Assembly: GCA_937872465.1 (NCBI GenBank)
Contig: CALMSR010000033.1
Span: forward strand, 19,231-83,230
Direction of reading: 5' to 3'
DNA length: 64,000 bases
From: an uncultured Paracoccaceae bacterium
GTDB taxonomy: Bacteria > Pseudomonadota > Alphaproteobacteria > Rhodobacterales > Rhodobacteraceae
Part shown: one piece after another, positions 1-13,602 of the stretch
Position numbering within the stretch: position 1 is the stretch's first letter
Layout of the letters: each line of letters begins with the position of its first letter
Notes under the pieces: generated by a model
Databases searched by the model: none
The model's input: only the letters and a program-made list of their open reading frames with translations
What the model was told of the DNA's origin: nothing
Program-made: the position numbers and the translations under genes

Positions 1-1221
<1,221 letters not shown>

Positions 1222-1333
1222 CGCCGCACGAGGGGCCTTTCGACGCGCCGCAGAAGCGCGCTAGGAAGGAGGGGAGAAAGCGTCGCCCGGCCGGGACGGC
1301 GCTCGCACAGCGAGATGAACGGAGGAAGCTGAG

Positions 1334-3613
<2,280 letters not shown>

Positions 3614-3649
3614 GGAGGACCGAGCGCCCCGGCCCGAAAGGGGGAAGAC

Positions 3650-5545
3650 ATGGGATATGCAGAGATCTACCGGGGCTGGAAGGCCGATCCCGAAGGCTTC
3701 TGGCGCAAGGCGGCGGAAGCGATCGACTGGATCGAGCCATCGCGCGCGGTGCTCGATTCCAGCCGGGCGCCGCTCTACGGCTGGTTCGCCGACGGGGTCT
3801 GCAACACCTGCTTCAACGCGGTGGACCGCCACGTGCTCGCCGGTCACGGCGAGCGCACCGCGATCATCCATGATTCGCCGATCACCGGGACGAAATCCGC
3901 GATCAGCTATGGCGAGCTGCGCGAGCGGGTCGCGCGGCTCGCCGGGGCGCTCGCCGCGCGGGGCCTGGGCAAGGGCGACCGCGTCGTCATCTACATGCCC
4001 ATGGTGCCCGAGGCGCTCGTCGCCATGCTCGCCTGCGCCCGGCTCGGCGCGGTGCATTCGGTGGTCTTCGGCGGCTTCGCGGCGCCCGAGCTCGCCGTGC
4101 GCATCGACGATGCCCGGCCCAAGGCGCTGATCGCGGCCTCCTGCGGCCTCGAGCCCGGCCGGGTGGTGCCCTACAAGCCCATGGTCGATGCGGCCATCGA
4201 CCTGGCGCGATCCAAGCCCGAGTTCTGCGTCATCCTCCAGCGCGACCAGGCGCGGGCGGATCTGGTCGCCGGCCGCGACCACGAATGGGAGGCCTTCCAG
4301 GAAGGCGCCGCGCCGGCGGATTGCGTCCCGGTCGGCGGCATGGACCCGCTCTACATCCTCTATACCTCCGGCACGACCGGCGCGCCCAAGGGCGTGGTCC
4401 GCCCGAGCGGCGGCCATCTGGTGGCGCTGGCCTGGACGATGAGGAACATCTACGGGGTCGAGGCGGGGGACGTCTTCTGGTCGGCCTCGGACGTGGGCTG
4501 GGTCGTGGGCCATTCCTACATCTGCTACGGGCCTTTGATCGCCGGCGCGACCACCATCGTCTTCGAGGGCAAGCCGGTGGGAACGCCCGATGCCGGCACT
4601 TTCTGGCGCGTCATCGCCGAGCACGGGGTGAAGAGCTTCTTCACCGCGCCGACCGCCTTCCGCGCGATCAAGCGCGAGGATCCGGAGGCGAAGCTCGTCG
4701 GCGACTACGACCTCTCCTCGCTGAAATACCTGTTCCTCGCCGGCGAGCGCGCCGATCCCGACACGATCGAATGGGCGCAGCGCCACCTGAAGGTCCCGGT
4801 GATCGACCATTGGTGGCAGACCGAGACCGGATGGGCGATCGCCGCCAATCCGGCGGGGATCGAGCTCCTGCCGGTCAAGCTCGGCTCGCCCACCGTGCCG
4901 ATGCCGGGCTACGACGTGCAGATCCTCGGCGAGGCGGGCGAGCCGCTGCCCACCGGCCAGCTCGGCGCGGTGGCGATCCGGCTGCCGCTGCCGCCGGGCA
5001 CGCTCTCGACGCTCTGGAACGCCGAGGCGCGCTTCGTGACATCCTATCTCACCACCTACCCGGGCTATTACGAGACCGGCGACGCCGGGATCATCGACGC
5101 GGACGGCTATGTCTCGATCATGGCGCGCACCGACGACGTCATCAACGTGGCCGGGCATCGTCTCTCCACCGGCGCCATGGAGGAGGTGCTCGCGAGCCAT
5201 CCCGACGTGGCGGAATGCGCGGTGATCGGCGTGGCCGACGAGCTCAAGGGCCAGCTGCCCATGGGCTTCATCTGCCTCAACCGCGGCTGCGAGCGCGACC
5301 ACGACGCGATCATCCGCGAATGCGTGAAGCTCGTGCGCGAGCGCATCGGGCCGGTGGCGGCCTTCAAGGCGGCGGTGGTGGTGGACCGGCTGCCCAAGAC
5401 GCGCTCGGGCAAGATCCTGCGCGGGGTCATGGGGCGGATCGCCGACGGCCAGGAATTCAAGGCGCCGGCGACCATCGACGACCCGGCGATCCTCGGCGAG
5501 ATCAGCGAATCGCTGGCGCAGATCGGCTATCCGCACGCCCATTGA
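3650..5545 (+). CDS. prpE: Propionyl-CoA synthetase
   Basis: Activates propionate with ATP and CoA to propionyl-CoA. This is a 631-residue acyl-adenylate-forming enzyme, the normal length for PrpE. It shows the P-loop-like YTSGTTGAPKG motif near residue 240, the YETGDAG core motif, and the C-terminal RSGKILRG motif whose lysine is the conserved adenylation and acetylation residue. An acetyl-CoA synthetase is the alternative, but the N-terminal YRGWKADPEGFW segment and the conserved DHWWQTETGW are PrpE-like. The gene starts 36 bases after maeB, after a GGGGGAAG ribosome site, so the two are probably co-transcribed. Confidence 0.92.
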   Translation: MGYAEIYRGWKADPEGFWRKAAEAIDWIEPSRAVLDSSRAPLYGWFADGVCNTCFNAVDRHVLAGHGERTAIIHDSPITGTKSAISYGELRERVARLAGALAARGLGKGDRVVIYMPMVPEALVAMLACARLGAVHSVVFGGFAAPELAVRIDDARPKALIAASCGLEPGRVVPYKPMVDAAIDLARSKPEFCVILQRDQARADLVAGRDHEWEAFQEGAAPADCVPVGGMDPLYILYTSGTTGAPKGVVRPSGGHLVALAWTMRNIYGVEAGDVFWSASDVGWVVGHSYICYGPLIAGATTIVFEGKPVGTPDAGTFWRVIAEHGVKSFFTAPTAFRAIKREDPEAKLVGDYDLSSLKYLFLAGERADPDTIEWAQRHLKVPVIDHWWQTETGWAIAANPAGIELLPVKLGSPTVPMPGYDVQILGEAGEPLPTGQLGAVAIRLPLPPGTLSTLWNAEARFVTSYLTTYPGYYETGDAGIIDADGYVSIMARTDDVINVAGHRLSTGAMEEVLASHPDVAECAVIGVADELKGQLPMGFICLNRGCERDHDAIIRECVKLVRERIGPVAAFKAAVVVDRLPKTRSGKILRGVMGRIADGQEFKAPATIDDPAILGEISESLAQIGYPHAH

Positions 5546-5569
5546 TCCGGCCCCTCCAGGGACTGGGCG

Positions 5570-5582
5570 TTGCATTTTGCAA
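5570..5582. promoter_or_regulatory. Palindromic upstream activator site of the sigma-54 promoter
   Basis: TTGCATTTTGCAA, with 5-base inverted arms (TTGCA and TGCAA) around TTT. Its centre is about 125 bases before the start point expected from the sigma-54 promoter at 5676, which is the right distance for an NtrC-type enhancer. A further TTGCAA half-site lies at 5608-5613. A nearly identical copy sits at 7928-7940. The binding protein is not known; the activator encoded at 9596 is the obvious candidate. Confidence 0.55.
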
Positions 5583-5675
5583 GGGATCTCGCGGAAAGCG
5601 TGGCGTCTTGCAAATCTGGTTGAGTTCGAAGTCTTGAATATTCGATCTGCGAGTATTGACCCGATCCGGCGTCTT

Positions 5676-5691
5676 TGGCACGAGTCTTGCT
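5676..5691 (+). promoter_or_regulatory. Sigma-54 promoter of the signalling operon
   Basis: TGGCACGAGTCTTGCT matches the sigma-54 consensus (TGGCACG, four bases, TTGCT) at every defined position. The GG at 5677 and the GC at 5689 are separated by exactly ten bases, as required for the -24/-12 elements. Transcription should start near 5702, about 60 bases before the GTG start of the first gene. The operon ends with a sigma-54-dependent activator gene, so the promoter is probably autoregulated. Confidence 0.88.
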
Positions 5692-5764
5692 TGATCATGG
5701 GTGGGTGCAACGGGGCGAGTCCTCGCCGCTGAGATGCGGCGGGGTGAGTCGAGGAGTAACGAGC

Positions 5765-6274
5765 GTGCCTGTGAAGCCCGTTCTGGCCGCCTGGGCGCGC
5801 CGCGCCGCCGCGATGGCGATCCTTGTGATCCTTGCCGCGGCGCGCCCCGCTTCGGCCGATGACGACATCCTCCTCTCGCTCAGCCGCGGACCGGAGAACG
5901 TCGAGACGCTCGCCTTCACGCTCGCGGATCTCGCGGCCATGCCGCAGGTCACCATCCGGACCGACAACGAATGGACCGACGGCCCGGTCAGCTACACCGG
6001 ACCGCTGGTTCGCGACGTGCTCGAGCGCCTCGCGCTCCAGGATGCGGAGACCCTGCGCTTCACCGCGGCCAACGACTATTATGTCGACATCCCCGGCAGC
6101 GACTTCCGCCGATACGACGCGATCATCGCGATCGAGGCCGACGGCAAGCCCCTTTCCCGGCGCGACAAGGGGCCGCTCTGGGTCATGTATCCGATCTCGG
6201 ATCACGACGAGCTGCGTTCCCGGGAGATCTATTCGCGCCTCATCTGGCAGGTCGTCCGCATCGAATCGCTCTGA
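5765..6274 (+). CDS. Secreted protein with a molybdopterin-oxidoreductase-like fold, lacking the cofactor cysteine
   Basis: The GTG at 5765 is preferred because GAGGAG lies eight bases upstream and the protein then opens with a clean signal peptide ending ARPASA; an earlier ATG at 5675 lies inside the sigma-54 promoter. The mature protein has about 140 residues. Its second half (DGKPLSRRDKGPLWVMYP, then the closing IWQVVRIESL) resembles the C-terminal part of the sulfite-oxidase/YedY molybdopterin-binding domain, where the chain reads like GKPLPxxHGxPxRLVVP. No cysteine occurs in the mature sequence, so the residue that normally ligates molybdenum is absent. I infer a periplasmic binding or sensing partner of the kinase encoded six bases downstream rather than an enzyme. 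Confidence 0.75.
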   Translation: MPVKPVLAAWARRAAAMAILVILAAARPASADDDILLSLSRGPENVETLAFTLADLAAMPQVTIRTDNEWTDGPVSYTGPLVRDVLERLALQDAETLRFTAANDYYVDIPGSDFRRYDAIIAIEADGKPLSRRDKGPLWVMYPISDHDELRSREIYSRLIWQVVRIESL

Positions 6275-6280
6275 CCGCTG

Positions 6281-7909
6281 ATGCGTCCCACCCCCCGCTA
6301 CCTCGGTTTGATCGTGCTCCTGGCCATGGCCGGGTTCGCCGCCGTGGGCTTCTTCACGATCCGCCGCGACGTCGAGGGTCTGCGGGTGATCAGCCAGGAC
6401 AACATCCTCTGGTCGGCGACGCAGATGGAGGTCGAGCTCCTGCGCTTCGAGCTCAGCCTCGCCGAGCTCCGCAGCGACCTGACCGAAGAGGCGCTCGAGG
6501 ACGTGCGGGAGCGCTTCGACATTCTCTGGAGCCGGGTCTTCCTGATGAACCGCGGCCGCGTGGGCCAGGTGATGCGCGGTTACGACGAGGGTTTCGGGTC
6601 GCTCAAGAAGATCGCCACCTATCTCGAGGAGATCGACCCCGTCCTGCAGGCGCTCCACCCCGAGGACATCGTGACGATCGAGCGGATGCAGGTGGAACTG
6701 GAGGGTTTCCAGCAGGAGCTCCGGCTCTACACGCTGCGGGTGGTGCGCGCCGACACCGCGGCGAGCGCGCTGGTGCGGGACCGGATCCAGTCCAGCGCGC
6801 AGACCACCGCCATCGTCAGCATCGCGGCGGTGCTGCTCAGCGTGCTGTCGCTCTTCCTGATCCTGCGCGAGAACCGGCGCCAGCGCGAGCTGGTCCGGCT
6901 GAGCCGCCAGCATGCCGAGGAAGCCGAGCTGTCGAGCCGGGCCAAATCGCGCTTCCTGACGATGATGAGCCACGAATTGCGCAATCCGCTCAACGGCGTG
7001 CTCGGGCCGCTGGCGCTGCTCAACCAGACCGAGCTGGGCGGCGTGCAGCAGCGCCTGGTGGGGCAGGCGCAGCAATGCGGCCGCTCCATGCTGCAGATGC
7101 TCGCGGGCCTGCTCGATTATTCCGAGATGCAGGACGGGCGGCTCTTCCTGGTGCGCGCGCCGTTCTCGGTGGCGGAATTGTGCAACTCGGTGCGCGAGGC
7201 GCTGGCGAGCGACGGTGCGGCCGACCTCGAGGTGAAGGTCCTGCCGGAAACCCCGGACCGGCTGGACGGGGATGTCGACCGCATCTGCCAGATCTTCGTG
7301 CATCTGACCGAATTCGTGCTGGAGGCCCGGCCGACGGAGAACGTCTCGCTGAGTTTCGGCCATGACGGCAAGGCGCTGGTCGGCGAGATTGCCCTCGGGG
7401 CCGGCGACGCGACGATGGACTGGAAGCTCGACCTGCTGATGGGCCTCAGCGACGTGGCGGCCGACCAGGTCTCGGCCGACGCCCTGCGGCCGCTGATCTC
7501 CCGGGGGCTGATCGCCACGGCGCGCGGCATGCTCAGCCTCGAGGACGGGCCCGGCGGGCGGCAGGTGATCCGGGTCTCCCTCCCGGCCGCGCCGGTGAAG
7601 AGCGAGCGGATCCGCATCCATCTGGAGACGCGCTCCTCGGCGCTGGCGACGATCTACCAGGCCGCGCTGCGCTCCGAGCGGGTGACCTTCGCCGAGCCCG
7701 AGGATACGGAGCCCGTCGACGTGGTGCTGGTCGATACCACGAGCGTGGGCGAAGATCCGCTGATGTCACGTTTGCGCGAGCGCTTTCCCGGCGCGCTCTT
7801 CGTATCGCTCGGATTGCCGCAGAAGCCTGATATCTTTGACGATGTCGTTGAAATTCCAAGCGACGTGAACGGCCTGCGCCGGAGCATCTTCAGCCGGGTC
7901 GCCTCCTGA
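6281..7909 (+). CDS. Membrane sensor histidine kinase with degenerate ATPase domain and pseudo-receiver
   Basis: This 542-residue protein has a membrane segment at about 7-26, a largely helical periplasmic region (27-174), a second membrane segment at about 175-195, and a dimerisation helix with an intact phospho-accepting histidine, SHELRNPLNG (His231). The region that should be the ATP-binding domain (about 325-436) has no N-box asparagine pair: the equivalent stretch is ICQIFVHLTEFVLEA. The G1 and G2 glycine boxes are also unrecognisable. The last 100 residues look like a receiver fold without the aspartate pocket (VDVVLVDTTSVGED). It probably cannot phosphorylate itself, and may be a signal-input partner of the hybrid kinase that follows. 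The first gene of the operon ends six bases upstream. Confidence 0.85.
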   Translation: MRPTPRYLGLIVLLAMAGFAAVGFFTIRRDVEGLRVISQDNILWSATQMEVELLRFELSLAELRSDLTEEALEDVRERFDILWSRVFLMNRGRVGQVMRGYDEGFGSLKKIATYLEEIDPVLQALHPEDIVTIERMQVELEGFQQELRLYTLRVVRADTAASALVRDRIQSSAQTTAIVSIAAVLLSVLSLFLILRENRRQRELVRLSRQHAEEAELSSRAKSRFLTMMSHELRNPLNGVLGPLALLNQTELGGVQQRLVGQAQQCGRSMLQMLAGLLDYSEMQDGRLFLVRAPFSVAELCNSVREALASDGAADLEVKVLPETPDRLDGDVDRICQIFVHLTEFVLEARPTENVSLSFGHDGKALVGEIALGAGDATMDWKLDLLMGLSDVAADQVSADALRPLISRGLIATARGMLSLEDGPGGRQVIRVSLPAAPVKSERIRIHLETRSSALATIYQAALRSERVTFAEPEDTEPVDVVLVDTTSVGEDPLMSRLRERFPGALFVSLGLPQKPDIFDDVVEIPSDVNGLRRSIFSRVAS

Positions 7910-7927
7910 CCGCTGGATGCATTGCTT

Positions 7928-7940
7928 TTGCATTTTGCAG
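7928..7940. promoter_or_regulatory. Second copy of the operator palindrome inside the operon
   Basis: TTGCATTTTGCAG differs from the site at 5570-5582 only in its last base. It lies in the 132-base gap between the sensor gene and the hybrid kinase gene, about 100 bases before the latter's ATG. I could not find a good sigma-54 promoter between this site and 8042, so whether it drives an internal promoter or modulates read-through is open. Confidence 0.5.
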
Positions 7941-8041
7941 CACCTCGTGTATTGTACGCTGAAATCGCCCAGGCCGATTCAACTATTGAGTGTTGTCGGG
8001 CGGTGACGCGAGGGGCGTTTCCCGGAGTGCCCGAGGATAGA

Positions 8042-9595
8042 ATGAAACCACTGAACGCAGCGTTCGATTCCGGATTGAGCCCGGCCGCCGCGGCGCCGCT
8101 GCCCGAGAGCCGGCTCGAGCTGGCGATGCTCGCCCATGACATGCGCAACGCCCTGCAAGGCATCTTCGGTGGCCTCGGGGCGCTCGAAGCCGCCGATCCT
8201 CCGTCCGAAGCGCGGGCGCAGATCCAGCGGATCGCCGCGGCGGCGCGGACGATCGAGGCGCTGTCGGACGTGCTGGCGGGTTCCAGGCGGGCGGCGGAGA
8301 GCGCCGTGGCCAGCGACGGCTGCACCGATCTCGGCGGATTTCTCGATGCCTTCGAGAGCCGCTGGGCGCCGGAGGCAAGGGCGAGGGGCTTGGGCTTCGA
8401 GCTCATGGCGGAGCGCAGCCTGCCCTCGGCGCTCGCGACCGACGGCCTGGCGCTGGCGCGGGTGCTCGGCAATCTCGTCGGCAATTCCATCGCCCACAGC
8501 GATCGCGGCACGGTCTCGGTCGCGGTCCGGCGCGCGCCCGAAGGCGGCATCGCCTTCCGGCTGACCGACGAGGGATCGGGGCTGAATGCCGCCGCGCTGG
8601 CCGCGGTCTCGGGCTCCCGCGGCCGCGTCACCGGCCTCGCCAGCTCCGGGCACGGGCTGGGGCTCCGCATCGTGCAGGAGCTCTCGGCGGAAATCGGTGC
8701 GCGCATCGCCATCGGCAACCGCGATGCGGGCGGCGTGGAGGCCCTGCTGGAACTGCCGGCGGCGCTCTGCATCGAGACCGCGGTGCTGCCCTCCATGCGC
8801 ACCGGGGAGAAGCGGCGCGGCCTTCTGGCCGGCCTGAGGATCCTGCTCGCCGAGGACAATCCGACCAACCAGATGGTCGCCACCCAGATGCTCAACATGC
8901 TCGATGCCGAGGTCACGCTCAGCGCGGACGGGATCGAGGCGCTGGAACGCTTCGAGGAGACCGCGTTCGATCTCGTGGTGGTCGATATCGAGATGCCGCG
9001 CATGACCGGCCTCGACGTGATCCGCGCCATCCGGTCGCGCCGCGACGGCCGCCAGGACACGCCGATCGTCGCGCTGACCGCCTATGCCCTGCGCGAGCAT
9101 CGCGACCGCATCGCCGGGGCGGGGGCGAACGGGCTGATCTCCAAGCCGATCGCCAGCATCGAGGCCCTTGCCAGGGGGCTCGCCGAGCATGTGCGGCGGG
9201 GACCCCAGGCCGCGCCGGCACCGGCGGGGAAGGCGGCGATGGCGGATGGCGAGCCGGTGGTCGATCTGGCGATCTATGACGCGCTCGCCGAGGCGATCGG
9301 CGCGGAGATGATGTCGGAGCTGCTGGAGAAGGTGGTGGCCGATCTCGGCAGCGCCCGCGACGATCTGGCGGGCAGCCTCGCCCCGGTCGAGCGCGGCCCG
9401 ATCCGCTCGGCCTCGCATATCCTCATCTCGGTGGCGGGCGCGATCGGGGCGAACCGGCTCCAGCGCTGCGCCCGCAAGCTCAACACCGCGGCCCATGCCG
9501 AGGATCTGACGGGCATCGCCGATCTGGTCCGCATCTGCATGTCGGAGATCGACGCCGCGGTGATCTATGCCGAGGCCCGGCGGACGGAGACCTGA
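8042..9595 (+). CDS. Soluble hybrid histidine kinase with receiver and Hpt domains
   Basis: The ATG at 8042 follows GAGGA by four bases and is chosen over an upstream TTG at 7922, which would translate through the operator. The 517 residues contain, in order: a short DHp helix with AHDMRNALQG (His32); an intact ATPase domain with N-box NLVGNS (Asn144, Asn148), DEGSGL and GHGLGLRI; a receiver with phospho-acceptor Asp315 (VVVDIEMPRMTG), Thr346 and Lys368; and a C-terminal Hpt domain with His459 in SASHILISVAGAIGA. No membrane segments. This is a complete phosphorelay on one chain, which would pass phosphate from His459 to the response regulator encoded directly downstream (the genes abut). Confidence 0.9.
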   Translation: MKPLNAAFDSGLSPAAAAPLPESRLELAMLAHDMRNALQGIFGGLGALEAADPPSEARAQIQRIAAAARTIEALSDVLAGSRRAAESAVASDGCTDLGGFLDAFESRWAPEARARGLGFELMAERSLPSALATDGLALARVLGNLVGNSIAHSDRGTVSVAVRRAPEGGIAFRLTDEGSGLNAAALAAVSGSRGRVTGLASSGHGLGLRIVQELSAEIGARIAIGNRDAGGVEALLELPAALCIETAVLPSMRTGEKRRGLLAGLRILLAEDNPTNQMVATQMLNMLDAEVTLSADGIEALERFEETAFDLVVVDIEMPRMTGLDVIRAIRSRRDGRQDTPIVALTAYALREHRDRIAGAGANGLISKPIASIEALARGLAEHVRRGPQAAPAPAGKAAMADGEPVVDLAIYDALAEAIGAEMMSELLEKVVADLGSARDDLAGSLAPVERGPIRSASHILISVAGAIGANRLQRCARKLNTAAHAEDLTGIADLVRICMSEIDAAVIYAEARRTET

Positions 9596-11035
<1,440 letters not shown>

Positions 11036-11129
11036 CCGGGGCCTGACCGGGAGGCCGCGGCCGCCCGCGCTTGCCAAGCCCGGCCCGCTCGCCAATACTC
11101 GGCCGGCAAGCTGGATCGGATCCTGAGCC

Positions 11130-11528
11130 ATGAGCCTCTTCGACGCCGCATCGCGGGCCCGGGAGAACGCGCATGCACCCTATTCGGGCTTCAGGGTCGG
11201 GGCGGCGATCCGCTGCCGCGACGGCCGGGTCTTCGCCGGCTGCAACGTGGAGAACGTCGCCTATCCCCAGGGCACCTGCGCGGAGGCCGGGGCGATCGCG
11301 GCGATGGTGGCGGCGGGCGAAAGGGACATCGCCGAGGTGCTGGTCCTCGCCGACGCCCCGGATCCGGTCCCGCCCTGCGGCGGCTGCCGCCAGAAGCTGG
11401 CGGAATTCGCCGGCCCGGAGACGCCGGTGATCCTCGCCGGCCCCGAAGGCGAGCGGGCGCGCATGACCCTCGGCGCCCTGCTGCCGGGCGCCTTCACGCG
11501 GCAACATCTGGAGCGGGGCGAGACATGA
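11130..11528 (+). CDS. cdd: Cytidine deaminase
   Basis: Hydrolytic deamination of cytidine and deoxycytidine to uridine and deoxyuridine. At 132 residues this is the short homotetrameric type. The zinc site is visible: Cys50-Ala-Glu52 (TCAEAG, Glu being the proton shuttle) and Cys83/Cys86 in PPCGGC. The substrate-binding NVEN segment is also present. It opens a tightly packed nucleoside-salvage operon: its stop codon overlaps the start of deoC by four bases. Confidence 0.96.
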   Translation: MSLFDAASRARENAHAPYSGFRVGAAIRCRDGRVFAGCNVENVAYPQGTCAEAGAIAAMVAAGERDIAEVLVLADAPDPVPPCGGCRQKLAEFAGPETPVILAGPEGERARMTLGALLPGAFTRQHLERGET

Positions 11529-12295
11529 TTGTGGACAGCGAGCAGAGGACCATCGCGCGCCGCGCCCTGGTCTGCCTCGATCTCACCGATCTCGACGAGG
11601 GCAGCGACGCCGCGGCGATCGAGAAGCTCTGCGCGCGCGCGCAGACGCCGCATGGCTCGGTGGCGGCGGTCTGCATCTGGCCGCGCTTCGTGGCGCAGGC
11701 GAAGGCGGCGCTGGCCCATACCGGCATCCGCGTCGCCACGGTCGTGAACTTCCCCGGCGGCGACGAGAAGCTCGATGCCGTGGAGGCGGCGACGCGGGCG
11801 GCGCTCGACGCCGGCGCCGAGGAGATCGACATGGTGGTGCCCTGGCGCGGGCTGCGCGCCGGCGGCGAGGATGCGGTCACCGAGGCGGTGCGCCGGATCA
11901 AGGCGGTCTGCGGCCCGGCCCCGCTCAAGGCGATCCTCGAGACCGGCGAATTGCGCGACCCCGCGCTGATCGGCGTGGCCGCCGAGCGCGCGCTCCGGGG
12001 CGGGGCGGATTTCCTCAAGACCTCCACCGGCAAGGTCCCGGTCAACGCCACCCCCGAGGCGGCGCGCATCCTGCTCGACGCGATCGCGCGCCACGGCGGC
12101 GGCGCCGGCTTCAAGGCCTCCGGCGGCGTGCGCAGCGTCGCCGACGCCGGGGTCTATCTCGGCCTCGCCGACGAGATCATGGGGCCGGGCTGGGCCGGGC
12201 CGAGGCATTTCCGCATCGGCGCCTCCGGGCTGCTCGACGCCCTGCTCGCGACGCTCGAGGGGACCGAGGCCGCGGAGGACGACGAGGACTACTGA
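11525..12295 (+). CDS. deoC: Deoxyribose-phosphate aldolase
   Basis: Cleaves 2-deoxyribose-5-phosphate to glyceraldehyde-3-phosphate and acetaldehyde. The 256 residues form a TIM barrel with the Schiff-base lysine in FLKTSTGK and the second active-site lysine in GFKASGGVR; the NFPGG segment is also typical. The ATG overlaps the end of cdd (ATGA), and the stop codon overlaps the deoA start (TGATG), so expression is translationally coupled. The acidic tail (EAAEDDEDY) is slightly unusual but follows a complete domain. Confidence 0.96.
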   Translation: MIVDSEQRTIARRALVCLDLTDLDEGSDAAAIEKLCARAQTPHGSVAAVCIWPRFVAQAKAALAHTGIRVATVVNFPGGDEKLDAVEAATRAALDAGAEEIDMVVPWRGLRAGGEDAVTEAVRRIKAVCGPAPLKAILETGELRDPALIGVAAERALRGGADFLKTSTGKVPVNATPEAARILLDAIARHGGGAGFKASGGVRSVADAGVYLGLADEIMGPGWAGPRHFRIGASGLLDALLATLEGTEAAEDDEDY

Positions 12296-13602
12296 TGCTG
12301 CCCCAGGAGATCATCGCAGCCAAACGCGACGGCGGGGAGCTGACCGGGGACCAGATCCGCTTCATGGTCGCGGGCCTGAGCGACGAGACGATCTCCGAGG
12401 GCCAGGTCGCGGCCTTCGCCATGGCGGTCCTCTTCCGCGGCATGACGACCGCCGAGCGGGTGGCGCTGACGCTGGCGATGCGCGACTCGGGCCGGGTGCT
12501 CGACTGGGACCTGCCCGGCCCGGTGGTCGACAAGCATTCGACCGGCGGGGTGGGGGACAACGTGAGCCTGATGCTCGCCCCGGCGCTCGCTGCCTGCGGC
12601 GCCTATGTGCCGATGATCTCCGGGCGGGGACTGGGGCATACCGGCGGCACGCTCGACAAGTTCGACGCGATCCCCGGCTATGCGACCCAGCCCGACACCG
12701 CGACCTTCGCCCGCGTCGTCGCCGAGGCCGGCTGTGCGATCATCGGCCAGACGGCGGATATCGCGCCCGCGGACCGGCGGTTCTACGGCATCCGCGACGT
12801 GACCGGGACCGTGGAATCGATCGACCTGATCACCGCCTCGATCCTGTCGAAGAAGCTCGCCGCCGGGCTCGACGCGCTGGTGCTCGACGTCAAGACCGGC
12901 ACGGGCGCCTTCATGGCCCGGCTCGAAGACGCAGAGGCGCTGGCCCGCGCGCTGGTCGAGGTGGCGAAGGGCGCGGGCTGCCCGACCTCGGCGCTCGTCA
13001 CCGACATGAACGAGCCGCTCGCCAGCGCCGCCGGCAATGCGCTGGAGATGGCCAATGCCGCGCGCTTCCTGCGCATGGAGGCGGTCGACGCGCGGCTCTG
13101 GGACGTGACCGTGGCGCTCGGGGGCGCGCTGCTCGTGCAGGCGGGGCTCGCCGCGAACGCGGCGGAAGGGGCCGAGGCGATGGGCGAGGCCTTCCAGTCG
13201 GGCCGGGCGGCGGAGCGCTTCGGGCGCATGGTCGCGGCCCTGGGCGGGCCGGCGGATTTCCTGGAGAATTTCGAGACGCATCTGCGCGAGGCCGCCGTTG
13301 TCGAGGACGTGCCCGCGGGGGCCGAGGGCTTCGTGACCGCGATCGACACCCGCGCGCTGGGGCTCGCCGTGGTCGAGCTCGGCGGCGGCCGGCGGCGGGC
13401 GAGCGACCGCATCGACCATTCGGTCGGGCTCGACCAGCTCGCCGGGCTCGGCCTCGCGGTCGAGGCCGACACGCCGCTCGCGCGCATCCATGCCGCCGAT
13501 GCCGCGGGCCTCGAGGCAGCGCGGGCGCGCCTGCTCGCCGCCTATGCGATCGGCCCCGAGGCGCCCGAGACCGGCCCGCTGATCCGCGAGCGGATCGCCT
13601 GA
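12295..13602 (+). CDS. deoA: Thymidine phosphorylase
   Basis: Phosphorolysis of thymidine and deoxyuridine to the base and 2-deoxyribose-1-phosphate. The 435 residues are the normal length for the bacterial enzyme. The family signature is clear: KHSTGGVGD binds phosphate, followed by [18 protein letters not shown] pyrimidine-nucleoside phosphorylase of broader specificity is possible from sequence alone. It overlaps deoC and deoB by one base each (TGATG junctions). Confidence 0.95.
   Translation: MLPQEIIAAKRDGGELTGDQIRFMVAGLSDETISEGQVAAFAMAVLFRGMTTAERVALTLAMRDSGRVLDWDLPGPVVDKHSTGGVGDNVSLMLAPALAACGAYVPMISGRGLGHTGGTLDKFDAIPGYATQPDTATFARVVAEAGCAIIGQTADIAPADRRFYGIRDVTGTVESIDLITASILSKKLAAGLDALVLDVKTGTGAFMARLEDAEALARALVEVAKGAGCPTSALVTDMNEPLASAAGNALEMANAARFLRMEAVDARLWDVTVALGGALLVQAGLAANAAEGAEAMGEAFQSGRAAERFGRMVAALGGPADFLENFETHLREAAVVEDVPAGAEGFVTAIDTRALGLAVVELGGGRRRASDRIDHSVGLDQLAGLGLAVEADTPLARIHAADAAGLEAARARLLAAYAIGPEAPETGPLIRERIA

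Noticed and set aside
5675..5764. An ATG at 5675 as start of the molybdopterin-fold protein
   Set aside because: It overlaps the -24 element of the sigma-54 promoter and lies upstream of the expected transcription start; the GTG at 5765 has a good ribosome site and signal peptide.
7941..8041. A second sigma-54 promoter downstream of the operator copy at 7928
   Set aside because: No GG-N10-GC pair with acceptable flanking bases was found in the interval.
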